This document shows positions 1-7,601 of a stretch of DNA of 13,850 bases, piece after piece. The position numbers were made by a program, and so were the translations under genes. Source of the stretch: Myxococcales bacterium. Lineage in GTDB: Bacteria > Myxococcota > Myxococcia > Myxococcales > Anaeromyxobacteraceae. The notes under the pieces are model-generated. The model did no database searches, had not been told where the DNA came from, and saw only the letters and a list, made by a program, of their open reading frames with translations. How positions within the stretch are numbered: position 1 is the first letter of the stretch; every line of letters begins with the position of its first letter. The stretch is from the NCBI GenBank assembly GCA_021848865.1, contig JAJZTO010000029.1, positions 1 to 13,850 on the forward strand, in the 5' to 3' direction.

Positions 1-2060
1 TCCGATCTGAGCCGATGGTCGAGGGCGGGGCCGCCGTCGCCGCGCCCAACCCGGAGCTCCGGAACATGAGCCGCCGCCTGTGGTGGGGGCTGGCGCCGGC
101 CGCGGCGGTGCTGCTCCTCGCCATGAGCCACTGGCTGCCCATGGCCTTCACCGCCGACCACCTGCTCGGCTGGCGGTGGAACGCCCTGCTCCAGCTCGCG
201 CTCTCGGCGCCGGTGGTGCTCTGGGGCGGCTGGCCCTTCTTCGAGCGGGCCGGGCTGTCCCTGCGCACCCGCCGCTTCAACATGTTCACCCTCATCGGGC
301 TCGGCACCGCGGCCGCCTTCGGCTTCAGCGCCGCGGCGGCGCTGCTGCCGGCCTCGGCCTGGCCCGCCGCCTTCCTCGGGCCCCACGGCCAGCCGCCGGT
401 CTACTTCGAGTCGGCGGCGGTGATCGTGGAGCTGGTGCTGCTCGGCCAGGTGCTGGAGCTGCGGGCCCGGGCCCAGGTCTCGGGCGCCATCCAGGCCCTG
501 CTGCAGCTCGCCCCGCGCACCGCCCGGCGGCTCGAGGGCGGCGGCGCCGAGCGGGACGTCCCGGTGGAGGAGCTGCGGCCCGGCGACCTGCTCCGGGTGC
601 GGCCCGGCGAGAAGGTGCCGGCCGACGGCACGGTGGTCTCGGGCAGCTCCAGCGTGGACGAGTCGATGGTCACCGGGGAGCCGCTGCCGGTGGAGAAGCG
701 GGCCGGCGACGCGGTCACCGGCGCGACCCTGAACGGCACCGGCGGCTTCGTGATGAAGGCCGGGCGCGTCGGGCGCGACACCCTGCTCGCCCAGATCGTC
801 CGGATGGTCTCGGAGGCGCAGCGCAGCCGGGCCCCCATCCAGCGGCTGGCCGACCGGGTCTCGGGCTGGTTCGTGCCCGGGGTGGTGCTCTCGGCGGCCC
901 TGGCCTTCGCCGCCTGGTCGGCCCTCGGCCCGGAGCCGCGGCTCGCCTACGCCCTGGTGAACGCGGTGGCGGTGCTGATCATCGCCTGCCCCTGCGCGCT
1001 GGGGCTGGCCACGCCCATGGCCATCATGGTGGGCACCGGCCGCGGCGCCACCGCCGGCGTGCTGGTGAAGAACGCCGAGCAGCTGGAGCGCTTCGAGAAG
1101 GTGGACGCCCTGCTCCTCGACAAGACCGGGACGCTCACCGAGGGCAAGCCGCGGCTCGGCAAGGTGGTGGCCTTCGCGCCCGGCGGCGAGCGGGAGCTCC
1201 TGCGGCTCGCCGCCAGCCTGGAGCGGGGCAGCGAGCACCCGCTGGCCCACGCCATCGTCGCCGGGGCCGAGGCCCAGGGGATCGCCCTGGCGGAGGCCCA
1301 GGACTTCCGCGCCCTCCCGGGCAAGGGCATCACCGGCACGGTGGAGGGGAGGCCGGTGGCGCTCGGCAACCGGCAGCTCTTCGCCGACCTCGGCTACCCG
1401 CCCGGCGAGACGGCGGAGCGCGCCGAGACGCTGCGGGCCGAGGGCGGGACGGTGGTGGCGGTGGGCGCCGCCGGCCGGTCGCTGGGGCTCCTCTCGGTGA
1501 TCGACCCGGTGAAGCCGTCGGCGGCCGAGGCGGTGCGGGCCCTGGAGGCGGAGGGGGTGCACCTGGTGATGGTCACCGGCGACGCCTGGTCCACCGCCAG
1601 CGCCGTCGCCGCCGAGGTGGGGATCGCCGAGGTGGAGGCCGAGGTGACGCCGGCCCGCAAGGCGGAGGTGGTGGCGAAGCACCGCGCCCGCGGGCGGGTG
1701 GTGGCCTTCGCCGGCGACGGCATCAACGACGCCCCGGCCCTGGCCGCCGCCGACGTGGGCGTGGCCATGGGCACCGGCACCGACGTCGCCATCCGCAGCG
1801 CCGGCATCACCCTGGTGAAGGGGGACCTGCTGGGCATCGTCCGGGCGCGGCGGCTGTCGCGGGCCACCATGCGCAACATCCGCCAGAACCTCTTCTGGGC
1901 CTTCGCCTACAACGCCCTGGGCGTGCCGCTGGCGGCCGGCGTGCTCTTCCCCTTCACCGGCCTGCTGCTGTCGCCGATGATCGCCAGCGCCGCGATGAGC
2001 TTCAGCTCGGTGACGGTGATCGGGAACGCGCTGCGGCTGCGGCGGGCACGGCTCGGGTAG
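1..2060 (+). CDS. copA: Copper-exporting P1B-type ATPase (5' end outside window)
   Basis: ATP-driven Cu(I) export pump of the inner membrane. Numbering from the Met at nt 15: actuator motif TGEP 220-223, membrane metal-site CPC 325-327, phosphorylated Asp D369 in DKTGT, nucleotide-binding SEHP 406-409, and hinge motif GDGIND 567-572. Y632-N633 and M661 with S664-S665 in the last two membrane helices are the Cu(I)-site residues of P1B-1 ATPases, which favours copper over Zn/Cd/Pb. The reading frame is open to the left edge and reads R-S-E-P before that Met. An E-P-M ending just before N-P-E-L-R is typical of proteins with an N-terminal cysteine-containing heavy-metal-binding domain, so the true start almost certainly lies upstream. 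No partner gene (chaperone, CueR/CsoR) is visible. The stop at 2058-2060 is 56 nt from the convergent fic stop. Family certain, metal likely. Confidence 0.93.
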   Translation, partial: RSEPMVEGGAAVAAPNPELRNMSRRLWWGLAPAAAVLLLAMSHWLPMAFTADHLLGWRWNALLQLALSAPVVLWGGWPFFERAGLSLRTRRFNMFTLIGLGTAAAFGFSAAAALLPASAWPAAFLGPHGQPPVYFESAAVIVELVLLGQVLELRARAQVSGAIQALLQLAPRTARRLEGGGAERDVPVEELRPGDLLRVRPGEKVPADGTVVSGSSSVDESMVTGEPLPVEKRAGDAVTGATLNGTGGFVMKAGRVGRDTLLAQIVRMVSEAQRSRAPIQRLADRVSGWFVPGVVLSAALAFAAWSALGPEPRLAYALVNAVAVLIIACPCALGLATPMAIMVGTGRGATAGVLVKNAEQLERFEKVDALLLDKTGTLTEGKPRLGKVVAFAPGGERELLRLAASLERGSEHPLAHAIVAGAEAQGIALAEAQDFRALPGKGITGTVEGRPVALGNRQLFADLGYPPGETAERAETLRAEGGTVVAVGAAGRSLGLLSVIDPVKPSAAEAVRALEAEGVHLVMVTGDAWSTASAVAAEVGIAEVEAEVTPARKAEVVAKHRARGRVVAFAGDGINDAPALAAADVGVAMGTGTDVAIRSAGITLVKGDLLGIVRARRLSRATMRNIRQNLFWAFAYNALGVPLAAGVLFPFTGLLLSPMIASAAMSFSSVTVIGNALRLRRARLG

Positions 2061-2078
2061 GCGGCGGGCGCCCTCGAA

Positions 2079-2095
2079 CCTGCCAGCCGCGCAGG
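2079..2095 (+). terminator. Weak hairpin after the copper ATPase
   Basis: CCTGC (2079-2083) can pair with GCAGG (2091-2095) around a 7-nt loop in the short space between two convergent stops. The stem is only 5 bp and no T-run follows, so it is at best a weak, possibly bidirectional terminator. Chance occurrence in GC-rich DNA is quite possible. Confidence 0.25.
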
Positions 2096-2116
2096 CTTCC
2101 GAGGCGCGTCAACTCG

Positions 2117-3106
2117 TCACGCCTTCCCTTTGCCTGCCTGGTTCCGGCCCCGGGGATCCAGCGATCCAACGTACTCCGCGAGCCACGCTCGCGAACTCAA
2201 CCACAGGCGCCCGTCGCGTACCGCGCGTAGCCGCTTCTGCAGCACCCGCAACCGCAAGTACGCAGGCGAGTAGGTCGTTCCCGCCGCGAGCGCAGACAGC
2301 GGCACCAGTTTCGCCTCGCCGGCCAGCTTCGGGATGAGGAAGCGGTTCAACGTGTCGTGCACGGCGCGCGCGACCACTTCCGCCAGCGGGTGGGGATTGC
2401 CGTCGTCGGCCATCTGCAGGGCCTTGAGGTAGCGCCTCCGCTGGGACGCCAGGATGACCGCGGGGGGATAGCCGTGCTGAACGAGCATGAAGTTCAGCAC
2501 CAAGCGCCCGGTCCGGCCGTTACCGTCCACGAACGGGTGGATGCGCTCGAGCCACGCATGATGATGCGCCGCATGAACGATGGCGTGTCGGCCGGCCAGG
2601 TCCCTCGTCGATCGGCTCCAGTCGTCGAGTTCGCTCGGGATCATGGCCGGCATCGGCACTTGGACTGCCCGAATCCGCACACCGCCGGTGCGCCACGCGC
2701 CAGGCCGATCTCGTGTCGGCGGAGGCTCGACTTCCCATGCAAGCCCGACCGCGAGCTTGTGGATTTCGCTCAGTATCGCAACAGGTACTCCTCGGAACTC
2801 ACGCGCTTGTTGGTACGACCAGTCGGCGGCACGCGCGTAGCCCTCGATGTCGAGGTTCTCCAGGAGGTCTCCCGACGCCTGCCGGCGCACGACGAGGTTC
2901 TCGACCTGCGCCCTCGTCATCGTGTTTCCTTCGATCGCCGTCGAGTTGTGGACGTCGTCGATCCAGATCTGCCGCAGTACGTGGTCTGCCTCCACCGCGC
3001 GGGGAAGCCCGCCCAGGTTCTCGCGCAGCAGCCGAACGTGTTCGTCGACGACGGCGAGAAGCTCGGCGAGCGACGGGCGTCCGGCCTTCCGGCGATCGTG
3101 AAGCAT
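2117..3106 (-). CDS. Fic-domain protein (AMP transferase) with C-terminal HTH
   Basis: 329 residues. The Fic active-site motif HPFVDGNGRTGR at 190-201 is complete (H190, F192, D194, G195-N196-G197-R198, R201), so the enzyme should be able to transfer AMP from ATP to a hydroxyl side chain of a protein. An inhibitory-helix motif S-x-x-x-E-G lies at 55-60 (S55, E59, G60), N-terminal to the core, which marks a class II, self-inhibited Fic protein needing no separate antitoxin. The flap region PGAWRTGGVRI at 135-145 is typical. The tail (about 265-312) looks like the small helix-turn-helix appended to many bacterial Fic proteins (LxxLAxGTxYSPAYLxLR). Start ATG 3104-3106 has an AGGGGG ribosome site 4 nt upstream. 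About 12 of the first 80 codons end in A or T, unlike the neighbouring genes, which suggests transfer. Target protein unknown. Confidence 0.92.
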   Translation of the reverse strand: MLHDRRKAGRPSLAELLAVVDEHVRLLRENLGGLPRAVEADHVLRQIWIDDVHNSTAIEGNTMTRAQVENLVVRRQASGDLLENLDIEGYARAADWSYQQAREFRGVPVAILSEIHKLAVGLAWEVEPPPTRDRPGAWRTGGVRIRAVQVPMPAMIPSELDDWSRSTRDLAGRHAIVHAAHHHAWLERIHPFVDGNGRTGRLVLNFMLVQHGYPPAVILASQRRRYLKALQMADDGNPHPLAEVVARAVHDTLNRFLIPKLAGEAKLVPLSALAAGTTYSPAYLRLRVLQKRLRAVRDGRLWLSSRAWLAEYVGSLDPRGRNQAGKGKA

Positions 3107-3326
3107 GCGGCCCCCTGACGGATGACACCCTTTCTATATGCGGATTGGATATACCGAATCTGCAACGCATACAAAAAATGGCCGCCCCGGCGCGGATGCT
3201 GGACGGGTGAGCAGCGCCCTGGCCTCCGGACCGTGCACTCACGGACGTCCACGGCTGCACGCAGGCACCCCGGGGCCGCGCTCACCGAGGCTCACGCGGC
3301 GTTCGAGCCGGCCGCGCCTCCACCAT
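3107..3326. other. Intergenic region between fic and LOG gene
   Basis: 220 nt without a credible gene. The fic-proximal half holds the AT-rich promoter and dyad. The rest (about 3181-3326) returns to high GC and contains only a small CCGTG/CACGG hairpin at 3231-3244. No integrase, attachment site or clear flanking direct repeat was seen by eye. Confidence 0.6.
3135..3174 (-). promoter_or_regulatory. Putative fic promoter with imperfect operator dyad
   Basis: This is the most AT-rich spot in the window and lies 29-68 nt upstream of the fic start. Minus-strand hexamers include TTGTAT (3169-3174) with TATATC (3148-3153, 15-nt spacer) and TTGCAG (3160-3165) with CGCATA (3137-3142, 17-nt spacer). 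Neither pair is a perfect sigma70 promoter. A 26-bp imperfect dyad at 3139-3164 (10 of 13 base pairs complementary, ends TGC/GCA) covers the same bases and fits an operator, perhaps for the Fic protein's own HTH. Confidence 0.45.
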
Positions 3327-3914
3327 TCACGTCTCGTCCGTCCCCAGCCAGGGCCGCAGGCCGGGCGGCTCCCAGGCCGCCAGCCGGTCGAGCAGCGCCG
3401 CCGGGTCGCGCTCCAGGAGGCAGAGCCGGCGGTGCTCGGGGCGCAGGAAGCCCTCGGCCACGGCGTGGTCGAGGAAGCGCACCAGCGGCTGCCAGAAGCC
3501 CCGGACGTCGAGCAGCCCCACCGGCTTCCCGTGGATGCCGAGCTGCGCCCAGGTGAGCGCCTCGGCCGCCTCCTCCAGCGTGCCCAGGCCACCCGGCAGG
3601 GCCACGAAGCCGTCGGCCAGCTCGGCCATCTGCGCCTTGCGCTCGTGCATGGTGCCGACCACCCGCAGCTCGGTGAGCCCCTCGTGGCCGAGCTCGCGGC
3701 GCTGCAGGCCGCGGGGGATGACCCCGACGGCCTCGCCGCCCGCGGCCAGCACCGCGTCGGCCACCGCCCCCATGAGCCCGACGTGGCCGCCGCCGAAGAC
3801 CAGGCCGATCCCGCGCGCCGCCAGCAGCCGCCCGAGCACGGTCGCCGCGTCGCGGTAGTCCGGATCGATGCCCGCCGACGAGCCGCAGAAGACGCAGACG
3901 CGCCTCAGCGCCAT
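3327..3914 (-). CDS. LOG-family Rossmann-fold protein (TIGR00730 type)
   Basis: 195 residues, the usual length for the LOG / 'lysine decarboxylase-like' family. Members hydrolyse N6-modified AMP or related nucleoside 5'-monophosphates to free base and ribose 5-phosphate; plant and actinobacterial members release cytokinins. Seen here: N-terminal VCVFCGSS (6-13), glycine-rich GGGHVGLMGA (41-50), R92-K93 in MHERKAQM, and the signature PGGLGTLEE at 107-115 with the catalytic Glu pair. Start chosen at ATG 3912-3914, because the family sequence begins just after it and a run of six G lies 5 nt upstream; the frame is open to 4088 but that extension shows no family similarity. It is divergent from sdhC. 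True substrate in this organism unknown; the old 'lysine decarboxylase' label should not be used. Confidence 0.9.
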   Translation of the reverse strand: MALRRVCVFCGSSAGIDPDYRDAATVLGRLLAARGIGLVFGGGHVGLMGAVADAVLAAGGEAVGVIPRGLQRRELGHEGLTELRVVGTMHERKAQMAELADGFVALPGGLGTLEEAAEALTWAQLGIHGKPVGLLDVRGFWQPLVRFLDHAVAEGFLRPEHRRLCLLERDPAALLDRLAAWEPPGLRPWLGTDET

Positions 3915-4120
3915 GGAATCCCCCCACTCCGCGCCCCGTCCCGCCAGAGAACCGCATTCGACGCGACGCGGCAAGTCGCGCAAGACGCGGCGGAATTGCC
4001 GCGCCGTCGCAATAAAGCCTTGACCAATCCGGGTCTGCTCGCTTTCATGTGCGCCCAACCCCGGCACCCCACCCACTCCACCGCGCACCCCGTGCCGGAC
4101 CCAGCGGAGGCTTTCACTCG
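3915..4120. other. Divergent LOG/sdh regulatory region with repeats
   Basis: 206 nt between two divergent genes. It holds the repeat ACGCGGC at 3966-3972 and 3985-3991 (19-bp period), inverted repeat GCGAC-N7-GTCGC (3963-3979), inverted repeat CGCGGC-N6-GCCGCG (3986-4003), and the sdh promoter at 4020-4048. The repeats sit just upstream of the -35 box, where an activator or repressor of sdh could bind. No known regulator box is recognised. Confidence 0.45.
4020..4048 (+). promoter_or_regulatory. Putative sigma70 promoter of sdhCAB
   Basis: TTGACC (4020-4025; 5 of 6 to the -35 consensus), a 17-nt spacer, then TTTCAT (4043-4048; 4 of 6 to the -10 consensus). An A/T-rich AATAAAG lies just upstream. 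Predicted transcription start is near 4055, giving a leader of about 65 nt before sdhC. Confidence 0.6.
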
Positions 4121-4837
4121 ATGAGCGTCGCCACCAAGACCGTCACCGCCCCGCCCAGCTTCAGCCGCGCGGGCGTTCTCTGGGCGAGCACCGTCGGCAA
4201 GAAGGCGCTGATGGCCCTCACCGGCATCCTGCTCTCGCTGTTCGTGCTCGGCCACCTGCTGGGGAACCTCCAGCTCTACTTCGGCAGGGACTCGACCGGC
4301 GCCTACCTCATCAACAAGTACGCCGAGTTCCTCCACCACAACAAGCCGCTGCTCTACGGCACCCGCACGGTGCTGCTGGTGGCGGTGCTCATCCACGTGG
4401 TGGCCGCCTTCCAGCTCCAGCTCGGCAAGGGCGCGGCCCGGCCCATCGAGTACCACCAGAAGGAGAGCGTGAACTCGACGGTCTCCTCCCGGTACATGTT
4501 CTGGACCGGCGTCATCATCTTCTTCTTCGTCCTCTACCACCTGGCGCACTTCACGCTCGGCTGGACCGGCGTCCCCGACTTCAAGGAGGGCGACGTCTTC
4601 CACAACGTCACCGCGGGCTTCCGCTCCGGGATCGCGCCGCTCCTCTACGTCATCGGGATGATCGGCCTGGGCCTCCACCTGCGCCACGGCCTCTACTCGA
4701 CCTTCCAGTCGCTCGGCGCCGGGAACCCGGCCGTCTCCCAGTGGGCGCTGAAGTGGGCGGCGGTGGTGGCGACCGTCATCGCGCTGGTGAACCTCTCGTT
4801 CCCGCTCGCGGTCCTCGCGGGCCTGGTGAAGGGCTAA
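4121..4837 (+). CDS. sdhC: Succinate dehydrogenase/fumarate reductase cytochrome b subunit
   Basis: 238 residues with five predicted membrane helices: the single-chain, di-haem b558-type anchor shared by Bacillus-type SQR and Wolinella-type QFR. It passes electrons between quinone and SdhB. Conserved helix histidines are H45, H92, H143 (or H140) and H186, whose spacing mirrors the four haem ligands of Wolinella FrdC (H44, H93, H143, H182). Two residues before the last ligand this protein has Gly184, not the Glu used for transmembrane proton return in epsilonproteobacterial QFRs (position inferred without an alignment). Start ATG 4121 has GGAGG at 4106-4110. An in-frame ATG at 4049 was rejected because it overlaps the promoter and encodes a proline-rich stretch outside the family. 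First gene of the operon, 5 nt before sdhA. Confidence 0.95.
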   Translation: MSVATKTVTAPPSFSRAGVLWASTVGKKALMALTGILLSLFVLGHLLGNLQLYFGRDSTGAYLINKYAEFLHHNKPLLYGTRTVLLVAVLIHVVAAFQLQLGKGAARPIEYHQKESVNSTVSSRYMFWTGVIIFFFVLYHLAHFTLGWTGVPDFKEGDVFHNVTAGFRSGIAPLLYVIGMIGLGLHLRHGLYSTFQSLGAGNPAVSQWALKWAAVVATVIALVNLSFPLAVLAGLVKG

Positions 4838-4842
4838 CCGAC

Positions 4843-6756
4843 ATGTCCCTGAACTCCCGCATTCCTTCGGGCCCGCTCGACAAGAAGTGGGCGACCGCCA
4901 AGAAGGAGATGAAGCTCGTCAACCCCGCCAACAAGCGGAAGTACACCGTCATCGTGGTGGGCACCGGCCTGGCCGGCGGCGCCGCCTCCGCCTCGCTCGG
5001 CGAGATGGGCTACAACGTCCTCTCCTTCGCCTTCCAGGACTCGCCGCGCCGCGCCCACTCCATCGCCGCGCAGGGCGGCATCAACGCCGCCAAGAACTAC
5101 CAGAACGACGGCGACTCGGTGTACCGGCTGTTCTACGACACCATCAAGGGCGGCGACTTCCGCGCCCGCGAGGCCAACGTCTACCGGCTGGCCGAGGTGT
5201 CCGCGAACATCATCGACCAGTGCACCGCCCAGGGCGTGCCCTTCGCCCGCGAGTACTCGGGCACCCTGGCCAACCGGTCGTTCGGCGGCGCCCAGGTGTC
5301 CCGCACCTTCTACGCCCGCGGCCAGACCGGCCAGCAGCTGCTGCTCGGCGCCTACTCGGCGCTGTCGCGGCAGATCGCGGCCGGGACGGTGAAGCAGTAC
5401 TCCCGCACCGAGATGCTGGACCTGATCGTCATCGACGGCCGGGCCCGCGGCATCGTCACCCGCGACCTGGTCTCCGGGAAGATCCAGTCCTTCCTGGCCG
5501 ACGCGGTGGTGCTCGCCACCGGCGGGTACGGCAACGCCTTCTACCTGTCGACCAACGCCAAGGGCTCGAACGCCACCGCCGCGTGGCGGGCGCACCGCAA
5601 GGGCGCCTTCTTCGCGAACCCCTGCTACACGCAGATCCACCCGACCTGCATCCCGAAGTCGGGCGACTACCAGTCGAAGCTCACCCTGATGTCCGAGTCG
5701 CTCCGCAACGACGGGCGCATCTGGGTCCCGAAGAAGAAGGGCGACACCCGCTCGCCCGACCAGATCCCCGAGGACGAGCGCGACTACTACCTGGAGCGCA
5801 TCTACCCGTCCTACGGCAACCTGGCGCCGCGCGACGTCTCCTCCCGGCAGGCGAAGTACCGCTGCGACGAGGGGCTCGGGGTCGGGCCGTCCGGCCTCGG
5901 CGTGTACCTCGACTTCTCCCAGTCCATCCAGCGGCTGGGCCAGAAGGTCATCGCCGAGCGGTACGGCAACCTCTTCGACATGTACGAGAAGATCACCGGC
6001 GAGAATCCGTACCAGGTGCCGATGCGGATCTACCCGGCGGTCCACTACGCCATGGGCGGCCTCTGGGTCGACTACCAGCTCATGAGCAACCTCCCCGGCC
6101 TGTTCGTGCTCGGCGAGGCGAACTTCTCCGATCACGGGGCCAACCGGCTCGGCGCGTCGGCGCTGATGCAGGGGCTGGCGGACGGCTACTTCGTCATCCC
6201 CTACACCATCGGCGACTACCTCGCCTCCGCGGGCCGCGCGAAGGTGGAGGCCGACCACCCGGCGGCGAAGGACGCCGAGAAGCAGGTGGTGGGCCGGATC
6301 GAGAAGTTCCTCTCCATCAAGGGCAAGCGCACCGTGGACTCCTTCCACAAGGAGCTCGGCACGGTGATGTGGGAGAACGTCGGCATGGCCCGCAGCGCCG
6401 AGAGCCTGGCCAAGGCCCTGAAGCGCATCCCCGAGATCCGCGAGGAGTTCTGGCAGAACCTGAAGGTCACGGGCACGGGCGCGGAGCTCAACCAGGAGCT
6501 GGAGAAGGCCGGCCGCGTGGCCGACTTCCTCGAGTTCGACGAGCTGCTGGCCTGGGACGCGCTGCAGCGCAACGAGTCCTGCGGCGGCCACTTCCGGGTC
6601 GAGTACCAGACGCCGGACGGCGAGGCGCAGCGCAACGACGCCGAGTACGCCTACGTCGCCGCCTGGGAGTGGAAGGGCGAGGGGAAGCGGCAGGAGCTGA
6701 ACAAGGAACCGCTCGTCTTCGAGAACATCCAGCTGGCCACCCGGAGCTACAAGTGA
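4843..6756 (+). CDS. sdhA: Succinate dehydrogenase/fumarate reductase flavoprotein subunit
   Basis: 637 residues, normal for the non-classical CAB-type enzyme. Catalyses succinate/fumarate interconversion at covalently bound FAD on the membrane face. Seen: dinucleotide fold GTGLAGG 40-46, covalent-FAD His H72 in AHSIAAQGG, substrate-site H266 in QIHPT, catalytic Arg R330 in APRDVSSR, H401 in VHYAMGG, and R435 in GANRLG. All key residues are present, so it should be active. Start ATG 4843-4845 lies 5 nt after the sdhC stop, with GAAGGG inside the end of sdhC as ribosome site. Its stop overlaps the sdhB start by 4 nt. Sequence alone does not settle whether oxidation or fumarate reduction dominates. 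Confidence 0.97.
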   Translation: MSLNSRIPSGPLDKKWATAKKEMKLVNPANKRKYTVIVVGTGLAGGAASASLGEMGYNVLSFAFQDSPRRAHSIAAQGGINAAKNYQNDGDSVYRLFYDTIKGGDFRAREANVYRLAEVSANIIDQCTAQGVPFAREYSGTLANRSFGGAQVSRTFYARGQTGQQLLLGAYSALSRQIAAGTVKQYSRTEMLDLIVIDGRARGIVTRDLVSGKIQSFLADAVVLATGGYGNAFYLSTNAKGSNATAAWRAHRKGAFFANPCYTQIHPTCIPKSGDYQSKLTLMSESLRNDGRIWVPKKKGDTRSPDQIPEDERDYYLERIYPSYGNLAPRDVSSRQAKYRCDEGLGVGPSGLGVYLDFSQSIQRLGQKVIAERYGNLFDMYEKITGENPYQVPMRIYPAVHYAMGGLWVDYQLMSNLPGLFVLGEANFSDHGANRLGASALMQGLADGYFVIPYTIGDYLASAGRAKVEADHPAAKDAEKQVVGRIEKFLSIKGKRTVDSFHKELGTVMWENVGMARSAESLAKALKRIPEIREEFWQNLKVTGTGAELNQELEKAGRVADFLEFDELLAWDALQRNESCGGHFRVEYQTPDGEAQRNDAEYAYVAAWEWKGEGKRQELNKEPLVFENIQLATRSYK

Positions 6757-7523
6757 AACTGACCCTCGACATCTGGCGCCAGAAGGGCGCCGCCGACGCC
6801 GGGCGCTTCGAGACCTACACGGTCGAAGCCAACGAGCACATGTCCTTCCTGGAGATGCTCGACGTCCTCAACCAGGAGCTGATCGGGAGCGGCAAGGAGC
6901 CGGTGGCCTTCGACTCCGACTGCCGCGAGGGCATCTGCGGCATGTGCGGCTTCGTGGTCAACGGCGTGCCGCACGGCCCGGCGGACAACACCACCATCTG
7001 CCAGACCCACATGCGCCACTTCCACGACGGCGAGCGGCTCCGGCTGGAGCCCTGGCGCGCCGCCGCCTTCCCGGTGCTGAAGGACCTGGTGGTGGACCGC
7101 AGCGCCTTCGACCGCATCATCCAGGCCGGCGGCTTCGTCTCGGTCCGCACCGGCGCGGCAGTGGACGGCAACGCCATGCTGGTCGAGAAGAACAAGTCCG
7201 ACCGGGCCATGACCAACGCCGCCTGCATCGGCTGCGGCGCCTGCGTGGCCTCCTGCCCCAACGCGGCCGCGGCGCTCTTCACCGGCGCCAAGATCGCCCA
7301 CCTGGGCCTGCTGCCCCAGGGCCAGCCGGAGCGCACCGACCGGGCGCTGAACATGGTGGCGCAGATGGGCAAGGAGGGCTTCGGCCACTGCACCACCATC
7401 GGCGAGTGCGAGGCCAACTGCCCGGCCCACATCAAGCTGGAGGCCATCGCCCAGATGAACGGCGACTTCCTCCGGGCCGTCTTCGCCAAGCGCGAGGAGG
7501 CGGCGGGCGGCGGCGCCGGGTAG
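6753..7523 (+). CDS. sdhB: Succinate dehydrogenase/fumarate reductase iron-sulfur subunit
   Basis: 256 residues; relays electrons from FAD to the haem subunit through three clusters. [2Fe-2S]: C57, C62, C65, C83. [4Fe-4S]: C158, C161, C164 with C223. [3Fe-4S]: C168, C213, C219. The spacing matches E. coli FrdB, so nothing is missing. The start is GTG 6753-6755, overlapping the sdhA TGA as GTGA, with GGAG (6743-6746) 6 nt upstream. This is a classic translational-coupling junction and decides the start; the frame stays open far upstream, but that part only shadows sdhA. Last gene of the operon, followed by a strong terminator. Confidence 0.97.
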   Translation: MKLTLDIWRQKGAADAGRFETYTVEANEHMSFLEMLDVLNQELIGSGKEPVAFDSDCREGICGMCGFVVNGVPHGPADNTTICQTHMRHFHDGERLRLEPWRAAAFPVLKDLVVDRSAFDRIIQAGGFVSVRTGAAVDGNAMLVEKNKSDRAMTNAACIGCGACVASCPNAAAALFTGAKIAHLGLLPQGQPERTDRALNMVAQMGKEGFGHCTTIGECEANCPAHIKLEAIAQMNGDFLRAVFAKREEAAGGGAG

Positions 7524-7550
7524 CCGCTCCGGACACCTCGCCGGACCGCG

Positions 7551-7585
7551 CGGGCGCCGTGGCCACCACGGCGCCCGTCCCTTTT
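7551..7585 (+). terminator. Intrinsic terminator of the sdh operon
   Basis: A perfect 12-bp inverted repeat (arms 7551-7562 and 7566-7577, core GGGCGCCGTGG / CCACGGCGCCC) encloses a 3-nt CCA loop. GTCCC and a TTTT run at 7582-7585 follow. It begins 27 nt after the sdhB stop. The stem, tight loop and T-run together make this the clearest Rho-independent terminator in the window. Confidence 0.85.
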
Positions 7586-7589
7586 CCGC

Positions 7590-7595
7590 TACACT
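7590..7595 (+). promoter_or_regulatory. -10 box TACACT for a leaderless transcript
   Basis: TACACT lies exactly 6 nt before the GTG start at 7602 and no ribosome site can fit between. Transcription would begin at or next to the start codon. No good -35 hexamer is visible; that region is occupied by the sdh terminator. Confidence 0.5.
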
Positions 7596-7601
7596 CTCCC
7601 G

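Noticed and set aside
2061..3326. Prophage or integrative element around the fic gene
   Set aside because: Composition suggests acquisition, but no integrase, transposase, tRNA or convincing flanking repeat is visible, so only a single-gene insertion is claimed.
4049..4120. Upstream ATG (4049) as the sdhC start
   Set aside because: It overlaps the -10 region, adds a Pro/His-rich tail foreign to the family, and the ATG at 4121 has a proper GGAGG site.
4834..6591. Minus-strand open frame of about 585 codons opposite sdhA
   Set aside because: Mirror frame of a gene with every catalytic residue in place; V/A/L/G/D-rich sequence with no motif.
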